Notes under the pieces: generated by a model
Database searches by the model: none
Seen by the model: the letters and a program-made list of their open reading frames with translations, nothing else
What the model was told of the DNA's origin: nothing
Shown here: one piece after another, positions 52,227-60,464 of the stretch
Layout: every line of letters begins with the position of its first letter
How positions within the stretch are numbered: the first letter of the stretch is position 1
Translations under genes and position numbers: made by a program
NCBI GenBank assembly: GCA_002432425.1
Contig: DJEL01000022.1
Coordinates: 129,599-193,598 of the forward strand
Length of the DNA: 64,000 bases
From: Lachnospiraceae bacterium UBA5899
GTDB lineage: Bacteria; Bacillota; Clostridia; Lachnospirales; Lachnospiraceae
Direction of reading: 5' to 3'

Positions 52227-52277
52227 ATATGCCGATATTTCCGACAGATGCACAAATTATCGATATTTACGGCATAT
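52227..52277 (-). repeat. Inverted repeat between VTC and DUF4956 genes
   Basis: ATATGCCG (52227-52234) and CGGCATAT (52270-52277) with related GATATTT words inside. It lies in the 158-base gap of the operon and may be an RNA hairpin controlling the relative amounts of the gene products. Confidence 0.35.
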
Positions 52278-52290
52278 GCAATATATATGT

Positions 52291-52977
52291 TTATCCGTAC
52301 TTCCGGCAGGCACCGTATTTGGAAAATGCCTGCTGGCGGATGCTGTCTAAGTGGAGCAAATCGGCTATCACTTCCGGCAGGAACGCATCGTATTTTACCT
52401 CTAAAATAATGTCCTGCGGGCACTCGGTGGCACTGACGTCATGAATTTTGCTTTCCAGAAAGTCCTGCCGGAACATGCTGGTGCGGATGCACGAGTCAAA
52501 AGTAACCCGAACATTGCCGGCACGGCAAATATAAGGCTCCCGCACATAGGAAACCATGACCTTGGGACGCAGCATTTCCGTCTGCATTTTGTGGCAGAGC
52601 TCTTTTACCAGAGCGGGCGACTGCTCATTCAGAAAATCCGTCCTGCCCGAGAGGATGGCGGAATAATCTGCAATGGAAATCGGTGCGCCTTCCTTTCGGC
52701 AGAGGTTGTTGTGCTTGATTTTTTTCTCCAAAGTAATATAGGAAAAATCGTCGTTGTAATACCGGATGCGGAATTTTTCCCGCACGGCAACGCCGTTCAC
52801 CTTTTCCCGCAGCGCTTTGTCATCGAAATTGTCAAAATAAATACTGCGGATGAGATACAAGCCGTCCGCCCTTATGTGAGGATCCTTCTGCATCAGGGGA
52901 GAAATCCTCTGCCGGATGGCAAGATAGTCTGCGGGACTAATTTGAAATTTCAGTTCATGTCGATATCTCTCGTCCAT
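52291..52977 (-). CDS. VTC-domain polyphosphate polymerase-like protein
   Basis: 228 residues. VTC tunnel features: RHELKFQISPADYLAIRQRI, SIYFDNFDDKALREKVNGVA, REKFRIRYYNDDFSYITLEK, KKIKHNNLCRKEGAPISIAD, VMVSYVREPYICRAGNVRVT and DIILEVKYDAFLPEVIADLL. The basic residues and the terminal Glu line a polyphosphate- and nucleotide-binding tunnel in yeast Vtc4. A cytosolic enzyme making polyphosphate from ATP is the likely role. First gene of the minus-strand trio with DUF4956 and CotH; the divergent two-component system probably controls it. Confidence 0.88.
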   Translation of the reverse strand: MDERYRHELKFQISPADYLAIRQRISPLMQKDPHIRADGLYLIRSIYFDNFDDKALREKVNGVAVREKFRIRYYNDDFSYITLEKKIKHNNLCRKEGAPISIADYSAILSGRTDFLNEQSPALVKELCHKMQTEMLRPKVMVSYVREPYICRAGNVRVTFDSCIRTSMFRQDFLESKIHDVSATECPQDIILEVKYDAFLPEVIADLLHLDSIRQQAFSKYGACRKYG

Positions 52978-53199
52978 AAATTCTCCTTTATAATGGGTCT
53001 TGAAATCAGTTTTCCGGTTTTGTCACATAGGGGATTTTTTGTTTCTGACGCCAGTTTACAGAATGTGCCTAAAATGAACCTAAAAAAGAATGTGAAAATT
53101 TTTTGAACATTTGCTTTTTTTCAGGCAGATTTTAACTTTCCATATTATAATGGGGACAAACGAAAGAAATAAAAGATTTTTTCCGGAACGGAGGTTGCC

Positions 53200-53877
53200 A
53201 TGAAGATATTGATAGCAGAAGATGAGGTTTCCATTGCCCGGGCGCTGAAGGTTGCTCTGGAAAAAAATAAATACGCGGTGGACATGGTTCATAACGGAAA
53301 AGATGCGCTGCAGTACATTTCATCCACGCATTACGATGCGCTGGTGCTCGATATTATGATGCTGGAAATGGAAGGCATAGAGGTGCTGAAACGGGCAAGA
53401 ATGCAGGGAATTCATACACCGGCGTTGTTTTTGACGGCAAAAAGCAGTGTGGAAGACAGGGTCGCGGGACTGGATGCCGGGGCGGACGATTATTTGGCGA
53501 AGCCCTTTGCCATGAGCGAATTTTTGGCGAGGGTGCGGGCGCTGGTCAGAAGAAGCGACAGTTATGCTTCCGTGGTGCTGACGGTGGGCAATGTTTCCTT
53601 AAATTGCAGCAGTTACATGCTGTCCGCCGGGGACAATGAGATACGTCTGAACAATAAGGAATACCAGTTAATGGAGCTTTTCATGCGCCATCCGCACCTG
53701 ATTTTTTCCTCGGAGCATCTTATGGAGAAGGTCTGGGGACTGGACTCGGATGCGGACATCGATGTGGTCTGGACATATATTGGCTTTTTGCGCAAGAAAT
53801 TAAAGGAGCTGAACGGCAGTGTGGAGATTAAAACCATCCGCGGAGCCGGTTACGCTTTGGAGGAAACCTATGCTTAA
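53200..53877 (+). CDS. OmpR/PhoB family response regulator
   Basis: 225 residues. Receiver domain: acidic pocket EDE at 7-9, phosphoacceptor Asp51 in ALVLDIMM, Thr in LFLTAKSS and Lys in DDYLAKPF. C-terminal winged helix: IRLNNKEYQLMELFMRHPHL, VWTYIGFLRKKLKEL, IRGAGYALEE. It overlaps the histidine kinase gene by 8 bases. It is divergent from the VTC-DUF4956-CotH operon, a likely target. Confidence 0.94.
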   Translation: MKILIAEDEVSIARALKVALEKNKYAVDMVHNGKDALQYISSTHYDALVLDIMMLEMEGIEVLKRARMQGIHTPALFLTAKSSVEDRVAGLDAGADDYLAKPFAMSEFLARVRALVRRSDSYASVVLTVGNVSLNCSSYMLSAGDNEIRLNNKEYQLMELFMRHPHLIFSSEHLMEKVWGLDSDADIDVVWTYIGFLRKKLKELNGSVEIKTIRGAGYALEETYA

Positions 53878-55069
53878 GAAAATGAGATGGCGCTTCATCG
53901 GCGCTTCCATGGCAGCTTTTTTAACCGTTATTATCGGGCTGGTGTGCCTGGTAAATGTGTGGAATTATTTTTCGGTGGTCCGGCAGCTTAACGATACCCT
54001 CGAAACGCTCAGTGTGACGGAGCCGCAAAATCCCCCGGGACCGCAGCCTTTTAAGAACTTTTCGCCGGAGGTTAAATTCATGATGCGCTTCTTTGTGGTT
54101 ACCTGCGACAAGGAAGGGCAGATTACGGAAATGGACCACGACAATATCGCCTCCGTTTCCGAAGAGGATGCGGAAAGCTTCGTAAAATTTGCCTTAAGTA
54201 AAGGAAAGGACAGGGGATTTTACAAGGGATACCGTTACCTTCTTACGGAAAATGAGGAGGATGACACCATTATTTTCCTGAATGCGGAGCGGGAGCTGCA
54301 AAATATGAAAACGCTGTTGTCCATTACCGCAATGGTGGCTTTCGGCAGCAGCCTGATTGTTTTTATCCTTGTTTTTCTGTTTTCCAAGCGGGCGATTGCA
54401 CCTTTTGCCAGAAATGTGGAGATGCAGAAGCAGTTTATTACCAATGCCAGCCACGAACTGAAAACGCCGCTGACCTCCATTCTTGCCAGCGCGGACATTC
54501 TCGACATGGAGCAGGAGGACAACGAATGGGTGCAGAATATCCGGCAGCAGTCCGGTTATCTTTCCCGGCTTATCCAAAACTTGATTACATTATCCCGGCT
54601 GGATGAGGAAAATCCTTTTCCGGAAAAATCCGAGTTTTCCCTAAGTGATGCGGTGTGGGAAATTGCGGAGCCGTTTTCTTCGCTGGCGAAAGCGCGGCAC
54701 AAGGAATACACCCAGCACATTGAGGATGGGCTGGTGCTTGTGGGCGATATGGCGGCAATCCAGCAGATGGTGTCTATTTTACTGGACAATGCCATGAAGT
54801 ATTCGGAGGAAAACGGCAGGATTTCGCTGCTTGTGCAGAAGAGTTCCGGCAAGGTGGAAATAGAAGTGTTCAATACCTGCAAGAAGGAGGAGGGTGCGGA
54901 TATTTCCCGCATTTTCGAGCGTTTCTACCGCATGGATGAGTCCCATTCCGGCAGGGTGAAGGGTACCGGCATCGGACTTTCCATCGCCAAAGCCACCGTC
55001 GAAGCGCATGGCGGAAGCATCAAGGCATCCTACCAGAAGGACGGCATTTTATTCCGGGTAGTGCTGTAA
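53870..55069 (+). CDS. Sensor histidine kinase
   Basis: 399 residues from ATG 53870, chosen for GGAGG upstream and the 8-base overlap with the regulator gene. Two membrane helices (about 10-32 IGASMAAFLTVIIGLVCLVN and about 160-182 MVAFGSSLIVFILVFLFS) flank a 125-residue extracellular sensor. The phosphoacceptor is His195 in NASHELKTPLTSI. ATP-binding motifs: N box LLDNAMKYS, G1-like ISRIFERFYRMDESHSG and G2 GTGIGLSIAKATVEAHGG. The signal sensed is unknown. Forms a two-component pair with the upstream regulator. Confidence 0.94.
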   Translation: MLKKMRWRFIGASMAAFLTVIIGLVCLVNVWNYFSVVRQLNDTLETLSVTEPQNPPGPQPFKNFSPEVKFMMRFFVVTCDKEGQITEMDHDNIASVSEEDAESFVKFALSKGKDRGFYKGYRYLLTENEEDDTIIFLNAERELQNMKTLLSITAMVAFGSSLIVFILVFLFSKRAIAPFARNVEMQKQFITNASHELKTPLTSILASADILDMEQEDNEWVQNIRQQSGYLSRLIQNLITLSRLDEENPFPEKSEFSLSDAVWEIAEPFSSLAKARHKEYTQHIEDGLVLVGDMAAIQQMVSILLDNAMKYSEENGRISLLVQKSSGKVEIEVFNTCKKEEGADISRIFERFYRMDESHSGRVKGTGIGLSIAKATVEAHGGSIKASYQKDGILFRVVL

Positions 55070-55137
55070 AAGTTCACAATGAGAAATATAAAATACAAAT
55101 GATACCATTAAATTAAAATTGCCAAATATGATAAAGC

Positions 55138-55167
55138 TTGACAATAATGCAAACCTGATGATAAAAT
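55138..55167 (+). promoter_or_regulatory. Promoter of the secreted unknown protein gene
   Basis: TTGACA (55138-55143), 18-base spacer, TAAAAT (55162-55167), shortly before the GGAG ribosome site of the gene at 55188. Confidence 0.6.
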
Positions 55168-55187
55168 AAATAAAAAAGGAGAAAATT

Positions 55188-55871
55188 ATGCAGAAAAAAA
55201 TTTTTACAAAAGTTATTTGTTTTATCATGGGAGTTATTGTTTTTTCTACATGCACTATTTCATCAAAGGCTCAAGAGAATGATACAGTATATCAATATAC
55301 GGATAGAGAAGGACAGATATATAATTATTACCTGGACGAGAATAAAAATCCGTATATTATAAGTGATGGGGAAATTATTTATGTAGCATTACCATTGGAT
55401 TTTTTGGAAGTAACTGATGAAGAAACTTTACAGGAACTTCAATCTTCTATAAAAACTAATAGCAATGAACGCTCTGCACCTACCAACTATGTGGATATAT
55501 CCAAAGGAGGGAATTCTTCCGGTCTTGCATCGCCAGAATATACTATGAATGTAACATTTAATTCCCAAGTGACTAATAAGAAAACAGATGTATTAAAAGT
55601 TAACACAAGTCATAATCGTGTATTTGCAAGAGTAAGCAATGTAAGTAAACCTATATGGGTATTGGACTCAGATGTCACTGTTGTACTGTATTTTTACGAT
55701 GAAATTGAGGATAAGTGGTTTTCCAACCATTATATTGGTCAAAATTTGACTGTAAATCCTCTCAATATACAATTTCTTTCTGGGATAAATGAATTTATTC
55801 AATTCGATGTTAGACAATCCAGTCCTGTTAGCTCTTTTACATTTACTACTTGGACTGCGGCAATAATATAG
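55188..55871 (+). CDS. Secreted protein of unknown function
   Basis: 227 residues. Signal peptide KVICFIMGVIVFSTCTISSK with likely cleavage after SKA, then a YxY-rich segment (DTVYQYTDREGQIYNYYLDE) and a beta-rich C-terminal half (YTMNVTFNSQVTNKKTDVLK, SDVTVVLYFYDEIEDKWFSN). Ends FTFTTWTAAII. No family recognised. The gene is clearly more AT-rich than its neighbours, suggesting acquisition. A small membrane protein gene follows within 13 bases, so the two probably form an operon. Confidence 0.7.
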   Translation: MQKKIFTKVICFIMGVIVFSTCTISSKAQENDTVYQYTDREGQIYNYYLDENKNPYIISDGEIIYVALPLDFLEVTDEETLQELQSSIKTNSNERSAPTNYVDISKGGNSSGLASPEYTMNVTFNSQVTNKKTDVLKVNTSHNRVFARVSNVSKPIWVLDSDVTVVLYFYDEIEDKWFSNHYIGQNLTVNPLNIQFLSGINEFIQFDVRQSSPVSSFTFTTWTAAII

Positions 55872-55883
55872 GGAGTGATAGGC

Positions 55884-56360
55884 ATGAAAGAAAAGATAAA
55901 CAGAATACTACACAAAAAGATACCAAACAGGTATCTTGCCTATGCGGTGATTGCTGTTGTTTGTGTGTTGCTTGGAAAGCGCCTGGTAGAAGATTATATT
56001 GCATATAACAATCCGAAGATTTATATGACAATGTCGACACAAAAAAACGGTGACGATTATTCTTTTCAAATGCTTTTCTTAAATTCAGAAATTAGTTCCC
56101 GAGTAGGATGTGCGCAAAAATATTATGACCGGCAGAAAGAATGGAACAAAAAAGTAATGGAATATGAGGCACATCTGAGAAAAGATTATGTAAATCCAAT
56201 GCATATTTATACCTCCACTGAGATAAGGGATGGAAAAACGTATGTCACTTTTTCAGGTACGACAACAACACCGGAAGGGGAAGAGGTAGAGATAAACCAT
56301 GTTATTGAGTTGTCTTTTGAGTGCCCGCTGGGTGATGGATGGTACAATCAAAAAAAGTGA
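55884..56360 (+). CDS. Membrane-anchored protein of unknown function
   Basis: 158 residues from ATG 55884, chosen for AGGGAG 8 bases upstream. Basic N-terminus (KEKINRILHKKIPNRY), one membrane helix (LAYAVIAVVCVLLGKRL), then an extracellular domain with YDRQKEWNKKVMEYEAHLRK and VTFSGTTTTPEGEEVEINHV. No family recognised. Downstream of and probably co-expressed with the secreted protein gene. Confidence 0.7.
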   Translation: MKEKINRILHKKIPNRYLAYAVIAVVCVLLGKRLVEDYIAYNNPKIYMTMSTQKNGDDYSFQMLFLNSEISSRVGCAQKYYDRQKEWNKKVMEYEAHLRKDYVNPMHIYTSTEIRDGKTYVTFSGTTTTPEGEEVEINHVIELSFECPLGDGWYNQKK

Positions 56361-56427
56361 CGGAGCATAGACAAAAGGCAGAAAATTGCCCAATAAATAT
56401 AATAAAAACGAAATGAGAAAAAGCAGA

Positions 56428-56456
56428 AGACTTGCCCGACAAGGGCAGGTCTTTTT
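56428..56456 (+). terminator. Terminator after the membrane-anchored unknown gene
   Basis: AGACTTGCCC-GACAA-GGGCAGGTCT followed by TTTTTGT. Confidence 0.8.
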
Positions 56457-56471
56457 GTGAAAGGAGAATAG

Positions 56472-57203
56472 ATGGAAGCTATTATTATTGTAGGAATTCT
56501 GATTAGTGTATGTATTGTGTTGGATGAAACTGTTTTTAAGCCCAAACGAAAAAAATCAGGGGCTCAAAAATCAAGTCCGTTTTCAACGGGGAGCAACTGG
56601 AATGGCAGCGATATTTTACCCTATGAAAAGAAGATGCTTCTCACAAAAACAGAATATGGTTTCTGGAAGTGCTTAAAGCAAAAGTGCGATGAAAAAGGAT
56701 TTATTATCTGCCCTAAAGTAAGAATGGAAGATTTTCTGTCCGTGACGGTGAAAGACAAAAAACAACTTATGAAATACAGGGGCTATATTAAATCCCGACA
56801 TATTGATTTTATGATTTGCGACAGCACCCTGCATATTCTGGCAGGTCTGGAACTGGACGACCGTTCCCATAATTCTGCAAATGCCCAGAAAACAGACCTG
56901 TTCAAAAACCAGGTTTTCACGGTAATTGGACTTCCCTTATCCCGGGTAATCATTGGGGGTGAGAGCTACGAAACCCAGTTAAACAGAATATTTGCCGTAT
57001 TGTGCCCGGGAGCAACACAGGCGAGCGATGCTCAGGGTCAGTCGTCAGCCGAGTATGTACATAGTCCGGTGGAGAAAAAGGTAACGTACTCGAAAGCCGA
57101 CATTTCCAAGGGAAAATTTGACCCCGCAGCAGGGGAAGGTGAAAAAGGTCAAAAGAAAGAAGAGGGAAATAGAATACCGTTTGACTCTCTGAAGAAAAAT
57201 TGA
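56472..57203 (+). CDS. DUF2726 domain protein with repeat-like C-terminal tail
   Basis: 243 residues. N-terminal membrane helix (AIIIVGILISVCIVLDET), basic stretch, then a DUF2726-like domain: LLTKTEYGFWKCLKQKCDEK, IICPKVRMEDFLSV, SRHIDFMICDSTLHILAGLE and LELDDRSHNSANAQKTDLFK, ending near VIIGGESYETQLNR. The domain resembles restriction-endonuclease-like folds with the D-x(n)-E-L-D pattern. The last 30 residues (KFDPAAGEGEKGQKKEEGNR and after) are the start of a 63-bp repeat whose further units lie after the stop codon. An AAAGGAG ribosome site precedes the start. Confidence 0.78.
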   Translation: MEAIIIVGILISVCIVLDETVFKPKRKKSGAQKSSPFSTGSNWNGSDILPYEKKMLLTKTEYGFWKCLKQKCDEKGFIICPKVRMEDFLSVTVKDKKQLMKYRGYIKSRHIDFMICDSTLHILAGLELDDRSHNSANAQKTDLFKNQVFTVIGLPLSRVIIGGESYETQLNRIFAVLCPGATQASDAQGQSSAEYVHSPVEKKVTYSKADISKGKFDPAAGEGEKGQKKEEGNRIPFDSLKKN

Positions 57204-57469
57204 TTACAGAGTCAAATCAGAAAAAGACATTCCAAAAGAAAATTTGACTTTATCAACGAAAATACTCCATAGAGTCAAACGAAAGAACTTCTTAGGGCAT
57301 GCAGTGTTTGACTCTGTGGAAAGAAGCCATAAAATAAGTCAAAAAAGTCCGTAGAGAAGCACACTTTCATTTGACCCAGATAAAGGAAAAGCGGCTCAGG
57401 GTCAAAAAAGAAAATCGTCAAACGAAAAAGTCTTTGACCCTATAAGAAATTTCCAGAAACAGAGTCAAA
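57117..57469. repeat. 63-bp-period array of inverted TTTGACYC / GRGTCAAA motifs, six units
   Basis: TTTGACYY-type words start at 57117, 57180, 57243, 57307, 57370 and 57433 (spacings 63, 63, 64, 63, 63). Each is paired with a reverse-oriented word (GGTCAAA or AGTCAAA) starting exactly 29 bases later: 57146, 57209, 57272, 57336, 57399, 57462. The 21 bases inside each pair and the 26-27 between pairs differ between units. The first two units lie in or across the DUF2726 3' end; the rest are non-coding. Bases 7 of the arms covary in most units (T-A or C-G). Confidence 0.85.
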
Positions 57470-57582
57470 TATTACTTAAGAAACCTTACCAACATTCCTG
57501 CAAATGTGCTATACTGTTTGCAAATGATGTCGGGGTCAAAAGCCCCGACTTTGATGCAACATACTGCAGAAAGGGACCAAAG
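57204..57582. other. Intergenic region holding the inverted-motif array and the amidohydrolase leader
   Basis: No open reading frame with a ribosome site. Units 3-6 of the 63-bp array fill 57243-57469. Then come TTACCA (57486) and TGCTATACT (extended -10, 57508-57516) as a probable promoter and the hairpin GTCGGGG-TCAAAAG-CCCCGAC (57529-57549). The coding repeat can still be traced in frame in units 5-6 (FDPDKGKAAQGQK, FDPIRNFQKQSQ). Confidence 0.6.
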
Positions 57583-58860
57583 ATGAAATACGCATATTGT
57601 AACGGAAAAATTTTGAACGGAACAAAAGACATGCAGGTACAGGAAGGTTTGTGCATCCTGACGGACGGCGAGAAAATCACGGACATCGTGCCGAAGGAAC
57701 AGGTGCCGGCAGAGTATGAAGCGGTAGACCTTGCGGGAAAATACATAATGCCCGGTCTGATAAACATGCATGTGCATCTGGCAGGCAGCGGAAAGCCCCA
57801 GAAAAAGCAGAGAGATAATGAAAAACTGGTTCGCAACCTGATGGGAACGGCGCTTTCCAGAGCTGTAGCTTACAAGGTGGTAAGCGGTTTTGCCAAAACA
57901 GAGCTGATGAGCGGTGTCACAACCATTCGTACCGTGGGCGGTCTGGGCGATTTCGATACCAGACTCCGTGATGAAATAAAAGCCGGAAAAATCGGACCGA
58001 GAATTTTAGCAGCTAATCAGGGTATTTCCGTACCCGGTGGTCATATGGCGGGTTCCGTGGCAGTTGCGGCAAAAAATAACGAAGAAGCACTGGCACATCT
58101 GGCACAGGCGGAAAAAGAAAAAGTGGATTTGGTAAAACTGATGATTACCGGCGGCGTTCTGGATGCCAAGGAAAAAGGCGTTCCCGGTGAGCTGAAGATG
58201 CCTCCTGAAATGGTAAAGGCGGTCTGCGACAAGGCGCATGAAGCAGGATTTATCGTATCCGCCCATGTAGAGTCCCCGCAGGGCGTCAAAGTAGCTTTGC
58301 AGAACGGGGTGGACTCTATTGAACACGGTGCGAAGCTGGACGATGAAATGATTGCGCTTTTCAAGGAAAGAGGCGCCTTCCTCTGTACTACCATATCCCC
58401 GGCGCTTCCTTATGCGTTGTTTGACAGAAGTGTCACAAATGCATCGGAAGTAGAGCAGTACAACGGAAATGTGGTATTTGAAGGCATTGTGGAATGTGCA
58501 AAACAGGCGCTTGCCAATGACATTCCGGTGGTGCTGGGAAATGATGTGGGATGCCCCTGGATAACCCAGTATGACTTCTGGAGAGAGCTATATTACTTCC
58601 ACAAATACGTGGGTGTCAGCAATGCATTCGCCCTGTATACCGCAACGGCAAGAAGTGCGGAAATGGCAGGAATAGGGGATGTGACCGGTACACTGGAAAA
58701 GGGAAAGGCTGCTGACATGATTGTCACAAAAGAAAATCCGTTGGATGACTTAAAGGCGCTCCGTCATGTGGACATGGTAGTGGCTTCCGGCAGACTTATC
58801 CGCAATCCCAAGTTCAAGAGAAGAGAACAGGTCGAAGCAGAGCTGGATAAATTTTTGTAA
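57583..58860 (+). CDS. Amidohydrolase family metal-dependent hydrolase (dipeptidase-like)
   Basis: 425 residues. Composite barrel with N-terminal beta part (YCNGKILNGTKDMQVQEGLC). Metal motif MPGLINMHVHL (HxH), carboxylated Lys candidate in VDLVKLMITGGVLD, His in IVSAHVESPQG, His in SIEHGAKLDD and Asp in VVLGNDVGCPW. The C-terminal ATARSAEMAGIGDVTGTLEK and KAADMIVTKENPLDDL are typical of imidazolonepropionase/Xaa-Pro dipeptidase-like amidohydrolases. It should hydrolyse a cyclic amide or a peptide in the cytosol; substrate unknown. Single gene with its own promoter. Confidence 0.9.
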   Translation: MKYAYCNGKILNGTKDMQVQEGLCILTDGEKITDIVPKEQVPAEYEAVDLAGKYIMPGLINMHVHLAGSGKPQKKQRDNEKLVRNLMGTALSRAVAYKVVSGFAKTELMSGVTTIRTVGGLGDFDTRLRDEIKAGKIGPRILAANQGISVPGGHMAGSVAVAAKNNEEALAHLAQAEKEKVDLVKLMITGGVLDAKEKGVPGELKMPPEMVKAVCDKAHEAGFIVSAHVESPQGVKVALQNGVDSIEHGAKLDDEMIALFKERGAFLCTTISPALPYALFDRSVTNASEVEQYNGNVVFEGIVECAKQALANDIPVVLGNDVGCPWITQYDFWRELYYFHKYVGVSNAFALYTATARSAEMAGIGDVTGTLEKGKAADMIVTKENPLDDLKALRHVDMVVASGRLIRNPKFKRREQVEAELDKFL

Positions 58861-58908
58861 AACCGGCATCTAAAAGCCGGCAGGTAATAGAAAGGAATGG
58901 ATAAAGTT

Positions 58909-59355
58909 ATGAGCAAAATTGATGAAGTAAGAGCAGAAATGGTAACCGCAATGAAAAACAAGGACAAGGAGAGAAAAGACTCCCTTTCCATGCTGTTAAG
59001 CGCATTGAAGAACAAGGCTATTGATAAGAGAGAAGATTTGACTCCCGACGAAGAAAACGAAGTTATCAAGAAGGAAATCCGCCAGACAAAGGAAACTCTG
59101 GAAACCGCTCCGGCAGACAGAACGGATATTATTGAGCAGTGCGAAAAGCGTCTGGCTGTATACAAGGAATTTGTACCGGAGGATTTAAGCGAAGATGCCA
59201 TTCGTGAGATTGTTAAGGGTGTTCTTTCCGACCTCGGTATTGAAGCGCCGACCGCCAAAGACAAGGGCAAGATTATGAAAGAACTGATGCCCAAGGTAAA
59301 AGGCAAGGCAGAAGGCAGCGTTGTCAACAAAATTGTAGGTGAATTCCTTCAGTAA
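58909..59355 (+). CDS. GatB/YqeY domain protein
   Basis: 148 residues from ATG 58909 (MSKIDEVRAEM), preferred to ATG 58897 that abuts the ribosome site. YqeY features: NKDKERKDSLSMLLSALKNK, EEDLSED-type helix DEENEVIKKEIRQTKETLET, and the C-terminal GKIMKELMPKVKGKAEGSVV. Related to the tRNA-dependent amidotransferase GatB tail; in bacteria a small conserved cytosolic protein of uncertain role. A terminator follows. Confidence 0.9.
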   Translation: MSKIDEVRAEMVTAMKNKDKERKDSLSMLLSALKNKAIDKREDLTPDEENEVIKKEIRQTKETLETAPADRTDIIEQCEKRLAVYKEFVPEDLSEDAIREIVKGVLSDLGIEAPTAKDKGKIMKELMPKVKGKAEGSVVNKIVGEFLQ

Positions 59356-59392
59356 GAGAAAGCAGACATTCAAAAGGTAACATTTGACAGAT

Positions 59393-59423
59393 ACGGGATG
59401 CTCCCAGGGGGCATCCCGTTTTC
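59393..59423 (+). terminator. Terminator after yqeY-like gene
   Basis: ACGGGATGC-TCCCAGGGG-GCATCCCGT followed by TTTCC, 38 bases after the stop. Confidence 0.8.
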
Positions 59424-59535
59424 CATTCGTCGTTTATTTTCAACCATCTATCCCAAAATCCACACAACGAAAGAAAAATCCTCTATAATCAAAATATCTT
59501 CTGAAGAAAACATCCCCCGACAGAGAGGCAAAAGT

Positions 59536-59976
59536 ATGATTGTAAAAATAAAAACGGACCCGGCATACGGGAAGCCGGAAGTGCAGATTTGCACGGCTGC
59601 GGTCACGCCGGAAGTAGAAAAAATGGCAAAAACCATAGAAGATGCCCTGTGCGGCAGTCTGTATGCATATAAGGACGAGGAAATTGTCAAAGTACCCTAC
59701 CGGGAAATCGTGCGCATTTTTACCCAGAACAAAAATGTATATCTGACCACGGAAACCGAGCAGTTCCGCATCAAAGAACGACTGTATGAACTGGAAGAAA
59801 CGCTGGACGGAAGCCAGTTTGTGCGGATTTCCAATACGGATATTGTCAACGTGCGGAAAATAAAGCGGCTGGATACCGGCATCATCGGAACCATAAAAAT
59901 GAAGCTTTCCGGGGAACAGGAGGCATATGTTTCCCGCAGGTACATGGGCAAAATCAAGCAGGCGCTGGGATTGTAG
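59536..59976 (+). CDS. LytTR DNA-binding domain regulator
   Basis: 146 residues from ATG 59536, chosen for AGAGAGG upstream; the frame is open to 59398 but starts in the terminator. No receiver domain. Residues 45-146 form a LytTR domain: IVKVPYREIVRIFTQNKNVY, RIKERLYELEETLDGSQFVR, ISNTDIVNVRKIKRLD and YVSRRYMGKIKQAL. It precedes a DUF3021 membrane protein by 11 bases and an ABC exporter, a known combination where the two proteins control the exporter operon, often in response to antimicrobials or autoinducers. Confidence 0.92.
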   Translation: MIVKIKTDPAYGKPEVQICTAAVTPEVEKMAKTIEDALCGSLYAYKDEEIVKVPYREIVRIFTQNKNVYLTTETEQFRIKERLYELEETLDGSQFVRISNTDIVNVRKIKRLDTGIIGTIKMKLSGEQEAYVSRRYMGKIKQALGL

Positions 59977-59987
59977 GAGGTGTGAGT

Positions 59988-60464
59988 ATGAAAAAAGAAC
60001 TGATAAAAAGAATAATAGACGGTTTTTCCTATGCCGCTGCCATCAATGTGGTGGTCGCGCTTATTTGTATTCTGGTTTGCAAGGTAGAACCGCTGGTGCC
60101 TTCGTATTCTGCCTATTTTGAAAACAAAAGTCTGGCGCTGCTCATTCAGATTATACTGACGGGCGTTATCAGCGGAACTTTCTCAGGAGGAACTGTTTTG
60201 TTTGAACAGGCAAAAATGGGACTTCTTTTGCAGAGCCTTCTGTATTTTCTTCTGACAACGGCGGTCTGTATTCCCATTACCGGCTTCTGTTGGGGACTTT
60301 TTGTATACAAAACATCAGCCATCATTTTTCTGTGCAATTATTTTGCCACCTACTTCATCTGCTGGACTGTGGCGTATCGCAGCTCGGTAAAGGAAGTCCG
60401 GGAAATCAACCGACGGATAGCGGAAATAAGCGGAAAGGAGAACGAACAGGATGAAGACAAATAA
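59988..60464 (+). CDS. DUF3021 family membrane protein
   Basis: 158 residues from ATG 59988 (AGGAGGTGTGAGT site). Four membrane helices: AAAINVVVALICILVCKVEP, ALLIQIILTGVISGTFSGG, LLLQSLLYFLLTTAVCIPIT and IIFLCNYFATYFICWTVAYR, ending in a charged tail. DUF3021 proteins pair with LytTR regulators and may hold them at the membrane until a signal arrives. It overlaps the ABC ATPase gene by 14 bases. Confidence 0.9.
   Translation: MKKELIKRIIDGFSYAAAINVVVALICILVCKVEPLVPSYSAYFENKSLALLIQIILTGVISGTFSGGTVLFEQAKMGLLLQSLLYFLLTTAVCIPITGFCWGLFVYKTSAIIFLCNYFATYFICWTVAYRSSVKEVREINRRIAEISGKENEQDEDK

Noticed and set aside
57117..57469. 63-bp array as a CRISPR array
   Set aside because: Only 8-bp inverted words are conserved, with two different spacer sizes; a CRISPR needs a conserved repeat of about 23-47 bases and no cas genes are present.
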